Shown one piece after another: positions 56,501 to 64,000 of a stretch of DNA of 64,000 nt; position 1 is the first letter of the stretch; every line of letters begins with the position of its first letter. The stretch covers positions 22,425,355-22,489,354 of the forward strand of contig CM066921.1 of NCBI GenBank assembly GCA_033964015.1. Reading direction: 5' to 3'. This DNA comes from Scolanthus callimorphus (Eukaryota; Cnidaria; Anthozoa; Actiniaria; Edwardsiidae). A program made the position numbers and the translations under genes. The notes under the pieces are model-generated. The model was not told where the DNA came from, did no database searches, and was given only the letters and a program-made list of their open reading frames with translations.

Positions 56501-59500
56501 ATGTAATCAAATCCAATGACTAGTGCTTCTGCTGGGATCCAATGTACTTCTATTGCCTGGTGTGTAATAGTCCAGTTTCATATTCTTTGCTTTACCATCA
56601 GTTGAAGTTGAAAATGTTGCGAATACCAACTGAACGAGAAACTGGATGAAGATTGAATTAAAACAATAGACAAACTTGTCGAAACGTTTCGGACTCGTTC
56701 GTATTCACAACTTTTTCATCTTCAAACTGAGGCTTGTTGAATTTATGCGCCGCTGATGCCTAATTCAGCGCAGAGAATTCTCCAATAAAACAAAAGCCAA
56801 GACATCTCAGTTTGAATGGCTTTGTCACCTTTGAACAAGGGCAATGTTGTTATTTTTGACAAGACGAATTGTACGATGACAAAATATGGTGAAGTATTCA
56901 GGGAACACAAGGTTAATGTTTTAGCGCCTACCGGTACTGCCTTGATATTTTATGGGCCTATGTATTAAAAAAGGCAGAACATTTGGGAGGCAAATTTTAA
57001 ATAAAAGTGTACTTTTTATGTTCTGATAATTATTTGCAAATTCAGTGTAGCGATCCTCTTCCACGTGTTAACTATGGTGTCGCTATTCCAGATTGTGACA
57101 CAGCTTACTCCTAGCTCAGCTAGTAGAGAAGAACTGGCGGCACAGCTCAAACGGAGCCCAGCCCTCATCCTGTTCCTGCCAACCAGGAAAAGAACAATAT
57201 ACACTCCTCTTCTCAGAATGGTAAAGGCAGTATTGATATTTATATTTAACCAATGTTTCGCTACACCCATTGTTGACATTTTCATCGCTTGCCTGCATGA
57301 CATCACCCAGAGCTGTTCAGTCATTTGATTGACCGAAGCCAAACCTCGGTTTGTTAGTTGGCATAACCTAATGGCAGTAACCTAATGGCCAGCTTTACTT
57401 GTACGTTTGTTGCAGCTGTTACTGGCCGATAGTCCAGTAAATGAAAAAAATATTTTTACTTAAGGTTTGACAAAAATGGTAACAAAGGTTTCTCACTTGA
57501 AATGTGTTTATTGGTGATAAGTTAGTACACACATAAAAGTCCACCCAAATCCAACGATGGGAACATCCTTTTTACCAGCCTGGAAAATTCTCGCTTTTCC
57601 TCTATCCAAGATGGCCGCCGTTTTATATAGAAAATGCATAATTTGGGAAATAATGAGCACAGCAACACGTTATGAAGTGTGAAAGTTTACAATTTTAATA
57701 TTTCAATTCATTTGATGCTACTTTCGAGGTCAGCCAAGGTCAGGGTCAACAGTTAAGGCCAAGGTCAATTCAATAATAATATGCAAAAAAGGCTAAAGGT
57801 GGTGAAAATTATGTTTGTCGTTCTTTGGTCTAAAACTCAGTGTCTACAAAATCATGAATATATCGGACAACAACAGGGGTGGATCCAGGAATTTCAGAAA
57901 GGGGGTGGGGGGGGGGGATTGTGAAAACTTGGGACGAAAATTTGCACATTTCCGTAAATGTATGGAAAAATCTCCCTAGAAAAGGGGGGGGGGGGAGTGG
58001 CCCCCCTAAATCCACCCCTGATAAACGATGGAGGGGTAGCTGTTGATTATTGACAATTCACTGGTTAGTGGTTTGGGAAGCAAGCATGTCGCAAACCGTC
58101 GCGTTGTTCAGGTAAGTGATAGCCGCATAGTAAATGACGCTATAACAATATAATGTGTTTTCCACTTTGTGTTCTAAAGATTGGTTTGAAGTAATGGAAA
58201 AACATTTTATACGCACCCTGCTGCGATATGACATACTGTTGGGTCCGACCCTGGAGAGATCGACTTAAAATAGTTCCTTTCAGAATATTACCTTCAATAT
58301 CACCCAGGCCGGACCAACAATCAGGGTCTTTTCTAAATAATTGAGGGGAAGGTGCTGCCTAATCTAATATCTGCAAATGGTTAGACCTGGCGCGTCTTCT
58401 CGGATAAGGTCGTTAAACCCCGTTTCTCACATACACTACGGGAAGTTGCCATGTCGGAAGTTGCCCATCCTCAGTGCAGGTCTTACAACTTACTAACCCA
58501 CCACACTGAACAGGGAAACTCGTAATTGGAGCCATAAGTCTCAACACACGTCGATTGGCTGCTATATAAAACAGTGAACAGAATGAGTATGATGCACAAG
58601 CGGTTAGGAATACCCCCTTTTTCTAGCGTCCATGGTCGGTAATTCTGTAGCAGAATACACATTTTCACAAAAGAATCAGATGAAGACGCTAAGCCTGAGA
58701 GCTGCACTTGTGGAACGGAAATCAGTGAAATCCCTCTTTCCATTCTCCTCTAATACGCGTTTTGCTGTTGACGTGCATCCCTCTTCGATTATCGTATGCT
58801 TAAGCGGACCGGAGACAAACAGAACTAAACCATAATTATCTCGCAAAGCGTGACCCATGTGTTGCTATTGATGGAGGACGACTGCTCCATAAGTCAATTG
58901 TATGTTCGTAACGTGAAAACTATCTATGGATTAGTGTTGGTTGTCTTCGACGGGTATGAAGGCAAGCACTAAGGGTGAAGTACTTCGTCGCAGGGCCAGC
59001 AATGATGTAGGTGCGCGTGTCTCGGAATCTGGAGGAATGCGTCTCATAGTGAGTAAAAATTGCCAATGGAGCTAACAAGCAGGCCCACTTACCTACTCGG
59101 GGATGAGATGAGCAAGGAAGGCCAGGGTGTCCAAGTGAATCATGCAGATGAGGATGTAGAAAACGCAATGTGCAAAATGCCATGCAGCTCCATTAACGAA
59201 AAGCCGACAGCCGTTGTTGCTGAGGATACAGGTATATTCCACTTGCCGACGCACAAGGCCAGCGTTGGAAATCATAATCTGTATATGTTGCCCGTGAAGC
59301 ACTCAAGAAGAAATTTGTCCTTCACGGTAGGCTTTTCTGTAGTATCTTTTAACGTCATGAAGAATACCAACTGCGACGTTCATATTGGATTTTCTGATTT
59401 TCAATTTTTACCAAATTTTAGTCATTTTTATATTACTTTAAAATTGACCTTGACCTTTACTGGTGGCCTTGACCTTGGCTGTCCGCGAAAATAGCATCAA

Positions 59501-62446
59501 ACGAATGGAAATACTAAAATTAGTCGACTTCCACACTTGATATGTGTTAATATGTTATTAGTTCCCAAATTATGTTTATTTTATTCAAAATGGCGGCCAT
59601 CTTGGATTGAGGAAAAGCGAGAGTTTTCCAGGCTGGAAAAAAGGATGTTCCCATCATTGGATTCGGGTGGATTTTTATGTGTGTACTAACATTACATCAA
59701 TATACACATTTCAAGTGAGAAACCTTTGTTACCATTTTTGTCCAACCTATCTCATTCATTTACTGGACTACGACGCAAGTCTGGTTAGAGAATGGGCTGT
59801 TCCAAGAAATAGCAAAAAACAAGCTCCAAATTTTCAAACATTGCTCTACCCCTGTGGAAATTCTAGTCTCCTGTACACCTCCTGTAGAAATTTGAAGCAA
59901 CCGCTGTGCCTGTGGAAATCCTCGTTCTCTTGTGGCCTGTGGAAATTCCACAGTTGCAAATGAATACCCTGTGGAAATTCCAGGTAAAATGAATGACCCT
60001 ATGGAAATTCCAGGGTCAAAATCAACAAACCCTGTGGAAATTTCAGGGCCAAACAGCGATCCCTGTGGAAATTCCAGGTTCCTCGACACTGAATTATGTA
60101 TAATGATGTGTTGTTTCTCCAGTTCACCAATGCCGCACTGGCCTATCATAACTGTTCATGTACATCCACACCTCAGAATGAGACGAGAAAGGAAGAAGGA
60201 AACACGACAGATAACGAGCAAAATATCCAGCCTTCGTCAACGCAGTCACAGACGGAGCAGGCTCATGTATGCCGGTCTTTAGTGGTGCAGAGAATTGACA
60301 ACCAGCAGCATCGGCTGCGAAACATCTGCGACATATGTCATCAGTGTCACCTTGGATGCAGCGGTAAACTTGACAACGTGTTTGACGTCATCCAGTCCAA
60401 ACTAGTACATAGCAACAGCCTAGCGCCCAGGCCTTGCAGTAGCATTGTGACCAGTTATTATCCAAGGAGCCTGGTTACCAATGTATGCTGCAGCACACTT
60501 CACGATAGGAAAATTAATAATAGATATCATCAGTATGAAAAGAAACTGGCTTCATTGATTGACAGTATAGTAGACAACTTGTTGGTTCTTAAGGGGGCAG
60601 ATTCTAGTAAAAGCAAGTTTGAGATCGATAACCTTAAAGCCTTGCTTCACCAAAACACTAAACAAGCACAGAAGTTGGTTAATCAGTCTGATAAGAGTGA
60701 TAAGACTGTGGTACTATCAGCACTGCTACCCCAGGCTAGCCACACACCCTCAGCTAACAAGAGCTGGTCTGATGACTTTAGTGATGGATGCAACAGGACT
60801 GGCCACGTGACACAGTTTCTTGGCGCTAGTTGCTACAGCAACATGTCAGTGAATTTCTTCTATATGGACTCGGACGTGTACGGCGAGATCGCAAGGAGGC
60901 TGGGTGTGCGTTGGGGTGCAAGTAGGGTTGCACTTGTCATTGCTGATATCAAGGTAGGTCACAAGGCAGGGGCTAGTTATCTTGTCCCATAAGTCTTTCG
61001 GACGAGACAATAAACCGAGGTCCCGTCTGCCTTCCATTATACCCTGGAGGACGCATAAGAATCCTCTGTACCCTTCATAAAGGCCCGTTCACACGGCGCG
61101 ATCTAAGCTTCGATTTGAGGTGCGCGTCATATCGCGATTTGGCGTGTGAACGGCCGGCGATTTGGCTGTGCGGTATTTGTCTGTTTGTTGGCGATCTGGA
61201 GAAATCGCACCCGCATCGCAGTTGAATGTGAATATGTTCAAAAAACGCCTGCACGGTGACATCGCAAGTGAAATCGCCATAAGATCGCCGGCCGTTCACA
61301 CCGCGCGCAATCGCCACAGAAATCGCACCTCACATCGCAGCTGAAATCGCGCCGTGTCTCCCGGTGCGATGGCCTGGCTCTCGTGTGATGACCTCGGCTC
61401 TCTGTAGCAAACTGCGCGGCGGGAATTTGCATCATCTTTGCCAACTTCTCTTGTATAGAGAGCATGTAGAGATGAACGCTTGGAGTTCCCTCGTGTCGAG
61501 AAGACCCTTTCTTCCTTCCTTTTTGTTTGTTTGCCTGCTTTCATTGCTTATGGCAACAAATACATGGTACCTGATGGTGTAAAGAACGATTTTTGAAATT
61601 CGTACCCCACCCTTCCTTAAGCATTAAAACATCTTAGTAAGTCTTTATTAATATTGATAAAAATACATTTCTTATCTGTCTCCTCGTGACCAAAGAGTGA
61701 TCTACAAGCATTTGGGTTGTGTGAACACATTAGACAAATAGAAGGATATTGCTATCTGTTTGATAAAAATACATCTCTTATCTCTCTTCAGAACGAAGCG
61801 CAATATGTTTTGAGTGAAGATTTGCCCCTGACGAACGAGACACTAGGTAACAGCACGTCTCCTTGCCTCACTTGTTTGTATTAAAAAAGTCATGTAAACT
61901 GTCGAATTTTTAATGCTTATTCTGTTGTGAATTTTTAGTGAATTTTGTCATGAAATTTATGACGAGTAGACTGGAGCGTCGGCTTCGGTCCTCACCTCCA
62001 AAGGGAGTGGGCTGTCCGCTAGGTCACGCATGCGTTGTAGAGGTCACCACTACTGACTTCCAGGATCTTGTGATTGATAATAACAAGGTATGAACCACGC
62101 CATTAGCCATTCCATCTGTACTTGTGATCGATAATAATTATAAGGAGTGAACCACTCCATTGACCATGTGTAAGGAATATGTTCTCGCTTCTGTCTTGAA
62201 ATGACGCATTTCTCCGAGCATGCAAAACACGCGTCACTTTGTGCCTCCCTGGGTTCATTCAAGGCTGGCTGGTGCAGTCCTGTTTGACAAGATGTTTAAC
62301 GGGTTTTTACAGGATGTTTAACGGTTTTTACAGGATGTTTTACTGGTTTTCTATACTCCTTGGTGTGGAATGTGTATTAACCTTACACCCGTCCTCCTCG
62401 CCGTCGCGCGGTTCTTTAAAGACGTGGGCCAGTTACGAATTGCAAG
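44391..62446 (+). CDS. TXNDC11: Thioredoxin domain-containing protein 11, partial
   Basis: Twelve exons join in phase: 44391-44515, 48702-48912, 49698-49841, 50438-50515, 53744-53834, 54870-54976, 55331-55399, 57092-57220, 60123-60953, 61792-61846, 61939-62087 and 62334-62446. The gene continues beyond the window. The protein has an N-terminal membrane anchor, a first thioredoxin fold with FYAPWCGQS, degenerate thioredoxin-like repeats in the middle, a long cysteine-rich exon 9, and a second thioredoxin fold with FYTPWCGMC. In vertebrates TXNDC11 is an ER membrane protein that assists maturation of DUOX oxidases and ER-associated degradation. The first site lacks the second cysteine and the second is a complete CxxC, as in vertebrates. 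No frame break is seen after exon 1. Missing are the end of the last thioredoxin fold and the coiled coil. Confidence 0.93.
45056..45234. repeat. Long hairpin, arms about 45 bp
   Basis: cacaggcagccaaaactgac through tatgggggaaat (45056-45100) is inverted at 45188-45234, with an 87-base loop. It lies in TXNDC11 intron 1. Confidence 0.85.
45331..45470. mobile_element. Small foldback MITE
   Basis: Outer arms acaggtaatcgcattggg and acccatgtgattacatgt and inner arms taaaattagggattaattt and aaattaatccctaatttta form a near-complete foldback. Confidence 0.7.
46598..46623. repeat. Poly-G tract
   Basis: Roughly 25 consecutive G in TXNDC11 intron 1. Length is unreliable in assembled data; it could form a G-quadruplex. 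Confidence 0.9.
47322..47367. repeat. Perfect hairpin
   Basis: agaaacatataagtgagtt is followed by its exact inverse after a 3-5 base loop, inside copy A of the CAGGGCATC element. Confidence 0.8.
47638..47815. mobile_element. TA-flanked MITE, GAGCAGATTTCGTATGACTGTG family (copy 2)
   Basis: It shares ends and GC-rich core with 31672-31845, in opposite orientation. Flanking TA is at 47636-47637 and 47816-47817. It is absent from copy B of the host element, so it inserted later. Confidence 0.8.
48702..48912 (+). CDS. TXNDC11: TXNDC11 exon 2 (first thioredoxin site)
   Basis: Acceptor CCATTGCAG|T and donor AAG|GTATGG bound it. It encodes LLHNDALKFVMFYAPWCGQS then KKAVPEFRRAANAFHNK. Confidence 0.95.
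49031..49225. repeat. Cluster of AAGATCTTG-like motifs
   Basis: agatcttg or its palindromic variants recur about a dozen times within 200 bp of TXNDC11 intron 2, with gaps of 8-25 bases; it is not a strict tandem repeat. Confidence 0.7.
49259..49440. repeat. Tandem duplication, about 103 bp
   Basis: gggtaaaattcactgttgac..cacacccaatttgctatccctta..ttttcccgatga is present at 49259 and again at 49361, with small indels. Confidence 0.8.
49698..49841 (+). CDS. TXNDC11: TXNDC11 exon 3
   Basis: VTFIAINCWTGSCRKEY continues the first thioredoxin fold; the exon ends HSTHM|GTAAAC. Confidence 0.93.
50156..50329. repeat. Direct duplication, about 80 bp
   Basis: ggtacatgcccatcctcaga through cagagcagtcaaa(a)agtagcgtcaa occurs twice, separated by a poly-C tract, in TXNDC11 intron 3. 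Confidence 0.85.
50438..50515 (+). CDS. TXNDC11: TXNDC11 exon 4
   Basis: ILRSVVRPFVYPGRTYDLHQ then LLSAKQ. The acceptor is taken as GTTGAG|ATT because it keeps phase 0; the stronger-looking TTTGTAG|TT five bases earlier would shift the frame. Confidence 0.85.
50585..50765. repeat. Foldback region with CACGAGCCGCAGGCGAGTG core
   Basis: aaacacgagccgcaggcgagtgttt is a near palindrome. Flanking pieces (tgcaaac/gtttgca, cgagagcagatca/gagctctcgacca) are also inverted. It is probably a small TIR relic related to the insertion at 3431-3722. Confidence 0.5.
50847..51906 (+). mobile_element. Non-autonomous Helitron, copy 1
   Basis: It starts TCTATATC and ends in CTAG (51903-51906), with a 7-bp-stem hairpin CCGTGAA/TTCACGG at 51879-51895, seven bases before CTAG. 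It lies between A and T without target duplication. These are the defining Helitron features. No Rep/helicase gene is present. Confidence 0.75.
51907..53211 (+). mobile_element. Non-autonomous Helitron, copy 2 (tandem)
   Basis: It directly follows copy 1 and is about 95% identical from ttaataccgtaaggaaaa to the end, with the same terminal hairpin and CTAG at 53208-53211 followed by T. Its extreme 5' end lacks a clear TC. A 225-bp MITE (52318-52542) interrupts it. Confidence 0.75.
52318..52542. mobile_element. MITE nested in Helitron copy 2
   Basis: Ends agcccggtgcacac and gtgtgcaccaggc, with inner acataacgacataag and cttatgtcgatatgt, are inverted; TAA flanks it (52315-52317, 52543-52545). 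The empty site is visible in copy 1 (gctaagtcatgc), proving the insertion. Confidence 0.85.
53744..53834 (+). CDS. TXNDC11: TXNDC11 exon 5
   Basis: EVVLSYFEPYQLDGKGYSVF then FAAALSHVPK, ending G|GTAAGT in phase 1. Confidence 0.93.
54104..54449 (-). pseudogene. LINE reverse-transcriptase fragment
   Basis: The minus-strand reading in two frames gives VANEAIARLQQPHVNESLEA, then KILARYFLNRFINHLKQGLL and PESQCGFRKECGTIDI. These are the early blocks of an RTE/Jockey-type reverse transcriptase, including the conserved Q-x-GFR motif. A deletion removes the part between. It lies in TXNDC11 intron 5, opposite to the gene. Confidence 0.75.
54617..54652. repeat. (TTG)n microsatellite with poly-T
   Basis: Seven to eight TTG units, then a T run and a G-rich tract, in TXNDC11 intron 5. 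Confidence 0.85.
54870..54976 (+). CDS. TXNDC11: TXNDC11 exon 6
   Basis: SKPVFAVVTNRNTASVVSLN then ATGEIVFHRAFTSIQ, matching the second thioredoxin-like repeat of the family. Confidence 0.93.
55331..55399 (+). CDS. TXNDC11: TXNDC11 exon 7
   Basis: AYYPNENTTASNISDWVASN then RKQ, between acceptor TTATATAG and donor CAG|GTAAGG. Confidence 0.9.
55496..56407. mobile_element. CAGGGCATCTGGGGAAGTGC element, copy B
   Basis: Same family as 46964-48234 in the opposite orientation and 912 bp long. Ends CAGGGCATCTGGGGAAGTGC and gcacttcctcagatgccctg. The flanks (tataaa, taatat) do not match cleanly. It lies in TXNDC11 intron 7. Confidence 0.85.
57092..57220 (+). CDS. TXNDC11: TXNDC11 exon 8
   Basis: IVTQLTPSSASREELAAQLK then RSPALILFLPTRKRTIYTPL. 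The acceptor CTATTCCAG|ATT restores phase 0; an earlier AG at 57044 would not. Confidence 0.88.
57430..59770. mobile_element. Foldback element with about 350-bp TIRs
   Basis: TAGTCCAGTAAATGAA at the left and its inverse at the right begin arms that include tttgacaaaaatggtaacaa, gaaaattctcgcttttcctc, atccaagatggccgcc and aaggtcaattc. A 3-bp CGA flanks both ends, possibly by chance. The hAT-like MITE at 57874 is nested in it. It occupies most of TXNDC11 intron 8. No transposase was seen. Confidence 0.8.
57874..58020. mobile_element. hAT-like MITE, CAGGGGTGGATCCAG ends
   Basis: caggggtggatccagg and cctaaatccacccctg are inverted; 147 bp with G-rich tracts. It is nested near the left arm of the 2.3 kb foldback element and has no counterpart in the right arm. 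Confidence 0.7.
59849..60078. repeat. Minisatellite CCCTGTGGAAATTCCAGG
   Basis: About ten degenerate copies of cctgtggaaattccagg spaced 18-30 bases apart. The last lies 45 bp before the TXNDC11 exon 9 acceptor. ggaaattcc is itself a near palindrome. Confidence 0.85.
60123..60953 (+). CDS. TXNDC11: TXNDC11 exon 9 (large cysteine-rich exon)
   Basis: It encodes 277 residues, beginning FTNAALAYHNCSC and including CDICHQCHLGCSGKL, a lysine-rich helix near YHQYEKKLASLIDSIVDNLL, several N-glycosylation sequons (CNRTG, NMSVN), and the transition into the last thioredoxin fold (RWGASRVALVIADIK). Low-complexity Ser/Gln segments are less conserved. Confidence 0.92.
60985..61075 (+). mobile_element. SINE body fragment
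   Basis: gtctttcggacgagacaata, accgaggtcccgtct and the following ggacgcataagaa-type sequence match the body of the SINE at 42428-42655. The tRNA head is absent. Confidence 0.75.
61082..61362. mobile_element. GC-rich MITE (cgttcacacggcgcgat ends)
   Basis: ggcccgttcacacggcgcga at the left and tcgcgccgtgtc at the right are inverted, with repeated gaaatcgc and ggccgttcacac motifs within. It lies in TXNDC11 intron 9. Confidence 0.6.
61792..61846 (+). CDS. TXNDC11: TXNDC11 exon 10
   Basis: NEAQYVLSEDLPLTNETL, matching the family segment with H-Y-I-L. It ends in phase 1 before GTAACA. Confidence 0.88.
61939..62087 (+). CDS. TXNDC11: TXNDC11 exon 11
   Basis: VNFVMKFMTSRLERRLRSSP then HACVVEVTTTDFQDLVID. 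The EVTT..F..LV pattern precedes the second active thioredoxin site. Confidence 0.92.
62285..62333 (+). repeat. TXNDC11: Duplicated splice-acceptor sequence before exon 12
   Basis: tttttacaggatgttta occurs at 62314-62330 and again across the exon 12 acceptor (62325-62340), preceded by a third partial copy (aagatgtttaacggg). The inner acceptor reads into GAT GTT TAA and would terminate translation. Confidence 0.8.
62334..62446 (+). CDS. TXNDC11: TXNDC11 exon 12 (second thioredoxin site)
   Basis: DVLLVFYTPWCGMCINLTPV then ARFFKDVGQLRIA, ending AG|GTAAG in phase 2. The remaining exons are beyond position 64000. Confidence 0.93.
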
Positions 62447-62470
62447 GTAAGTTGTTGTTATGCAGACAAT

Positions 62471-62569
62471 TAGTATTATATCCAAACCGGCCTTTGTTCC
62501 ACGGATCACTGATTTAGAGATGGGAACAACAGACTCCATTGTCCAGTAACCTGAGCAATGGTGTGGATC
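62471..62569. repeat. Direct repeat, copy 1 (98 bp)
   Basis: tagtattatatccaaaccgg through gcaatggtgtggatc; identical copy at 62853-62951, 382 bp away. Confidence 0.9.
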
Positions 62570-62852
62570 CGTAGCAAAGGCCAGTGTGGATACAATACCA
62601 AAATGGGGGCTGGGTGGGCGGGTCTCTAAATGGAGCGTCATACCCCAAAGCTATAGCCCACCCCACCTCTCACTTTCCATTCATTCATGTCGTCTCAAAA
62701 CACCAGCAAATCCGGCCAGCACTCGCAAAATGCGAGAAGAGAGTGAGCAATAGGATTGCTCGCTCTTTTATTGTGTTCTAGGTGAGCATAGCTCACATTT
62801 TAGTGGTTTCCGTGCTTCTCAGTGCCCGTGGAATGTTTTCGGCCGATTTGAA

Positions 62853-62951
62853 TAGTATTATATCCAAACCGGCCTTTGTTCCACGGATCACTGATTTAGA
62901 GATGGGAACAACAGACTCCATTGTCCAGTAACCTGAGCAATGGTGTGGATC
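62853..62951. repeat. Direct repeat, copy 2 (98 bp)
   Basis: Second copy of the 98-bp block, in TXNDC11 intron 12. The 283 bp between the copies carries no recognised element. Confidence 0.9.
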
Positions 62952-63770
62952 ACTCCGCTGTCCAATGCACCCACATCCGGCGGCACCCCGCGCCCAGCCC
63001 TTGCCCCAAGGGAATATTTGAGCCATATGGCTCCCCCATATCTCATCCATATCTTATCACCCTCTACTCATTCCCCAATACTGTCACCATACCCCGTATA
63101 CACTATCAATAGGAAGTATACAGCATAATTTGTGTAAGAGCACAGCACGGCGCCCGTCACTGTACGATTTCATTTGTGCGTCTGACTGGAGCTTCTTATT
63201 GTTCTCACAAGGGGGAAAGCTAACACAAATGACTAAATTGAGATCATGAACCTCTCTCGAGACAGTTTCCGCTACCGGTGTTACCCATCTACAATCTCGG
63301 ATAGACTTCTCCCGCACGGAACCAAGAGCAGAATCAGCCAGGACTGGTTCCCCTGAGCTGGTCCCCGGGAGCGTCACCCAATTCACCGTTTTGAGATACC
63401 TGATAGGCCGCCGTTTCGATTAAATCTTTCAACCCCTTCCCATTCTGGAAGGACGAAATATTGTGTACGTCATCGCTTGATTGGCGGCTAATCGTCCATT
63501 ATAGAAGAGAAAACAACGAAGCCTGTAGAGTTGAGCGACACTCCCTGGGATCAGTAGGAGAACGCAGTCCCGGCGCAACTGCAAGAGTCGAGCACGAAGG
63601 GCCTTAGATGACCCTGGGACTGTGAACCCTAAATCACCCAAAGCTTACGTTTTTCTCTTTCATGCCTTTTTTTTTTCCCCCTTATTACGCAATTATGCGA
63701 TGACAATTCCACAAGTAAAATCACAGATCCCACTCTTTTCTTTTCTTTTTCCCATTACTATATTGTCATG
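62952..63770. other. TXNDC11 intron 12, nothing recognised
   Basis: No continuation of the thioredoxin fold was found here, so the next exon must lie beyond 64000. Short frames on both strands lack support. Confidence 0.5.
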
Positions 63771-64000
63771 TGCCCGGCTCGAATGGCACTAAACAGACAA
63801 CAGTGTCCCTACCGAACCGAGGTCCATATAAGGCCAAATAAACACAGGGCACCTGAAACTATGCTTCCCGTGAATCGTGCCCGCGGCTCGAATGGCCATA
63901 ATAAACAAGAGAAAGTTCGTACCGAACCGAAGTCCAGTATACAACCAACTAAATTCCTACAGGGCACCTGAAATATGCTTCCAGTAATCGTGCCCGGCCT
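63771..64000. repeat. Tandem repeat, unit about 110 bp, runs off the window
   Basis: Units start with gtgcccg(cg)gctcgaatggc at about 63770, 63877 and 63990; each contains taccgaaccga(g/a)gtcca and cagggcacctgaaa. The array continues past the end. Confidence 0.8.

Overview
The window is animal nuclear DNA: intron-rich genes with GT/AG splice sites, metazoan gene families (KCTD2/5/17 and TXNDC11), non-LTR and Ty3/gypsy retroelement relics, tRNA-derived SINEs and a dense crowd of terminal-inverted-repeat (TIR) elements. The mixture suggests a marine invertebrate, most likely a cnidarian such as a coral or sea anemone; that taxonomic call is inference. Coordinates were read by eye and may be off by a few bases at repeat edges.

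Layout. 1-3960: a decayed Ty3/gypsy element (integrase C-terminus, then reverse transcriptase, then RNase H) broken by at least four later insertions. 3961-7300: hairpins, a broken LINE 3' end on the minus strand, a tandem duplication and two foldback elements. 7438-16266 (minus): a ubiquitin-like-domain plus helical-repeat protein gene carrying four frame breaks, with a 3 kb inverted minisatellite (12040-15105) in the middle of it. 18751-29608 (minus): a five-exon KCTD5-family gene; its introns hold TIR elements, one with a 9-bp target duplication and a RecQ-like helicase fragment. 31890-32642 (minus): an intact 250-codon orphan ORF. 33919-42427: an 8.5 kb element with CAGGG termini and a 6-bp target duplication, inserted into a tRNA-derived SINE; it contains 24 complete tRNA-like genes in 291-bp units arranged as two arrays of opposite orientation (11 plus one truncated on minus, 13 on plus). 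44391-62446 and beyond (plus): twelve exons of TXNDC11, whose introns hold a tandem pair of Helitrons, two copies of another CAGGG element, a 2.3 kb foldback element and LINE/SINE relics.

The host genes are not an operon and no shared pathway is implied. TXNDC11 is an ER thioredoxin-like protein; KCTD5 is a cullin-3 adaptor; the ubiquitin-like gene is unassigned. The most unusual object is the tRNA-like inverted array inside the 33919-42427 element. Second is the inverted minisatellite at 12-15 kb. Several frame breaks look like lost dinucleotides or homopolymer bases and may be assembly errors rather than biology.
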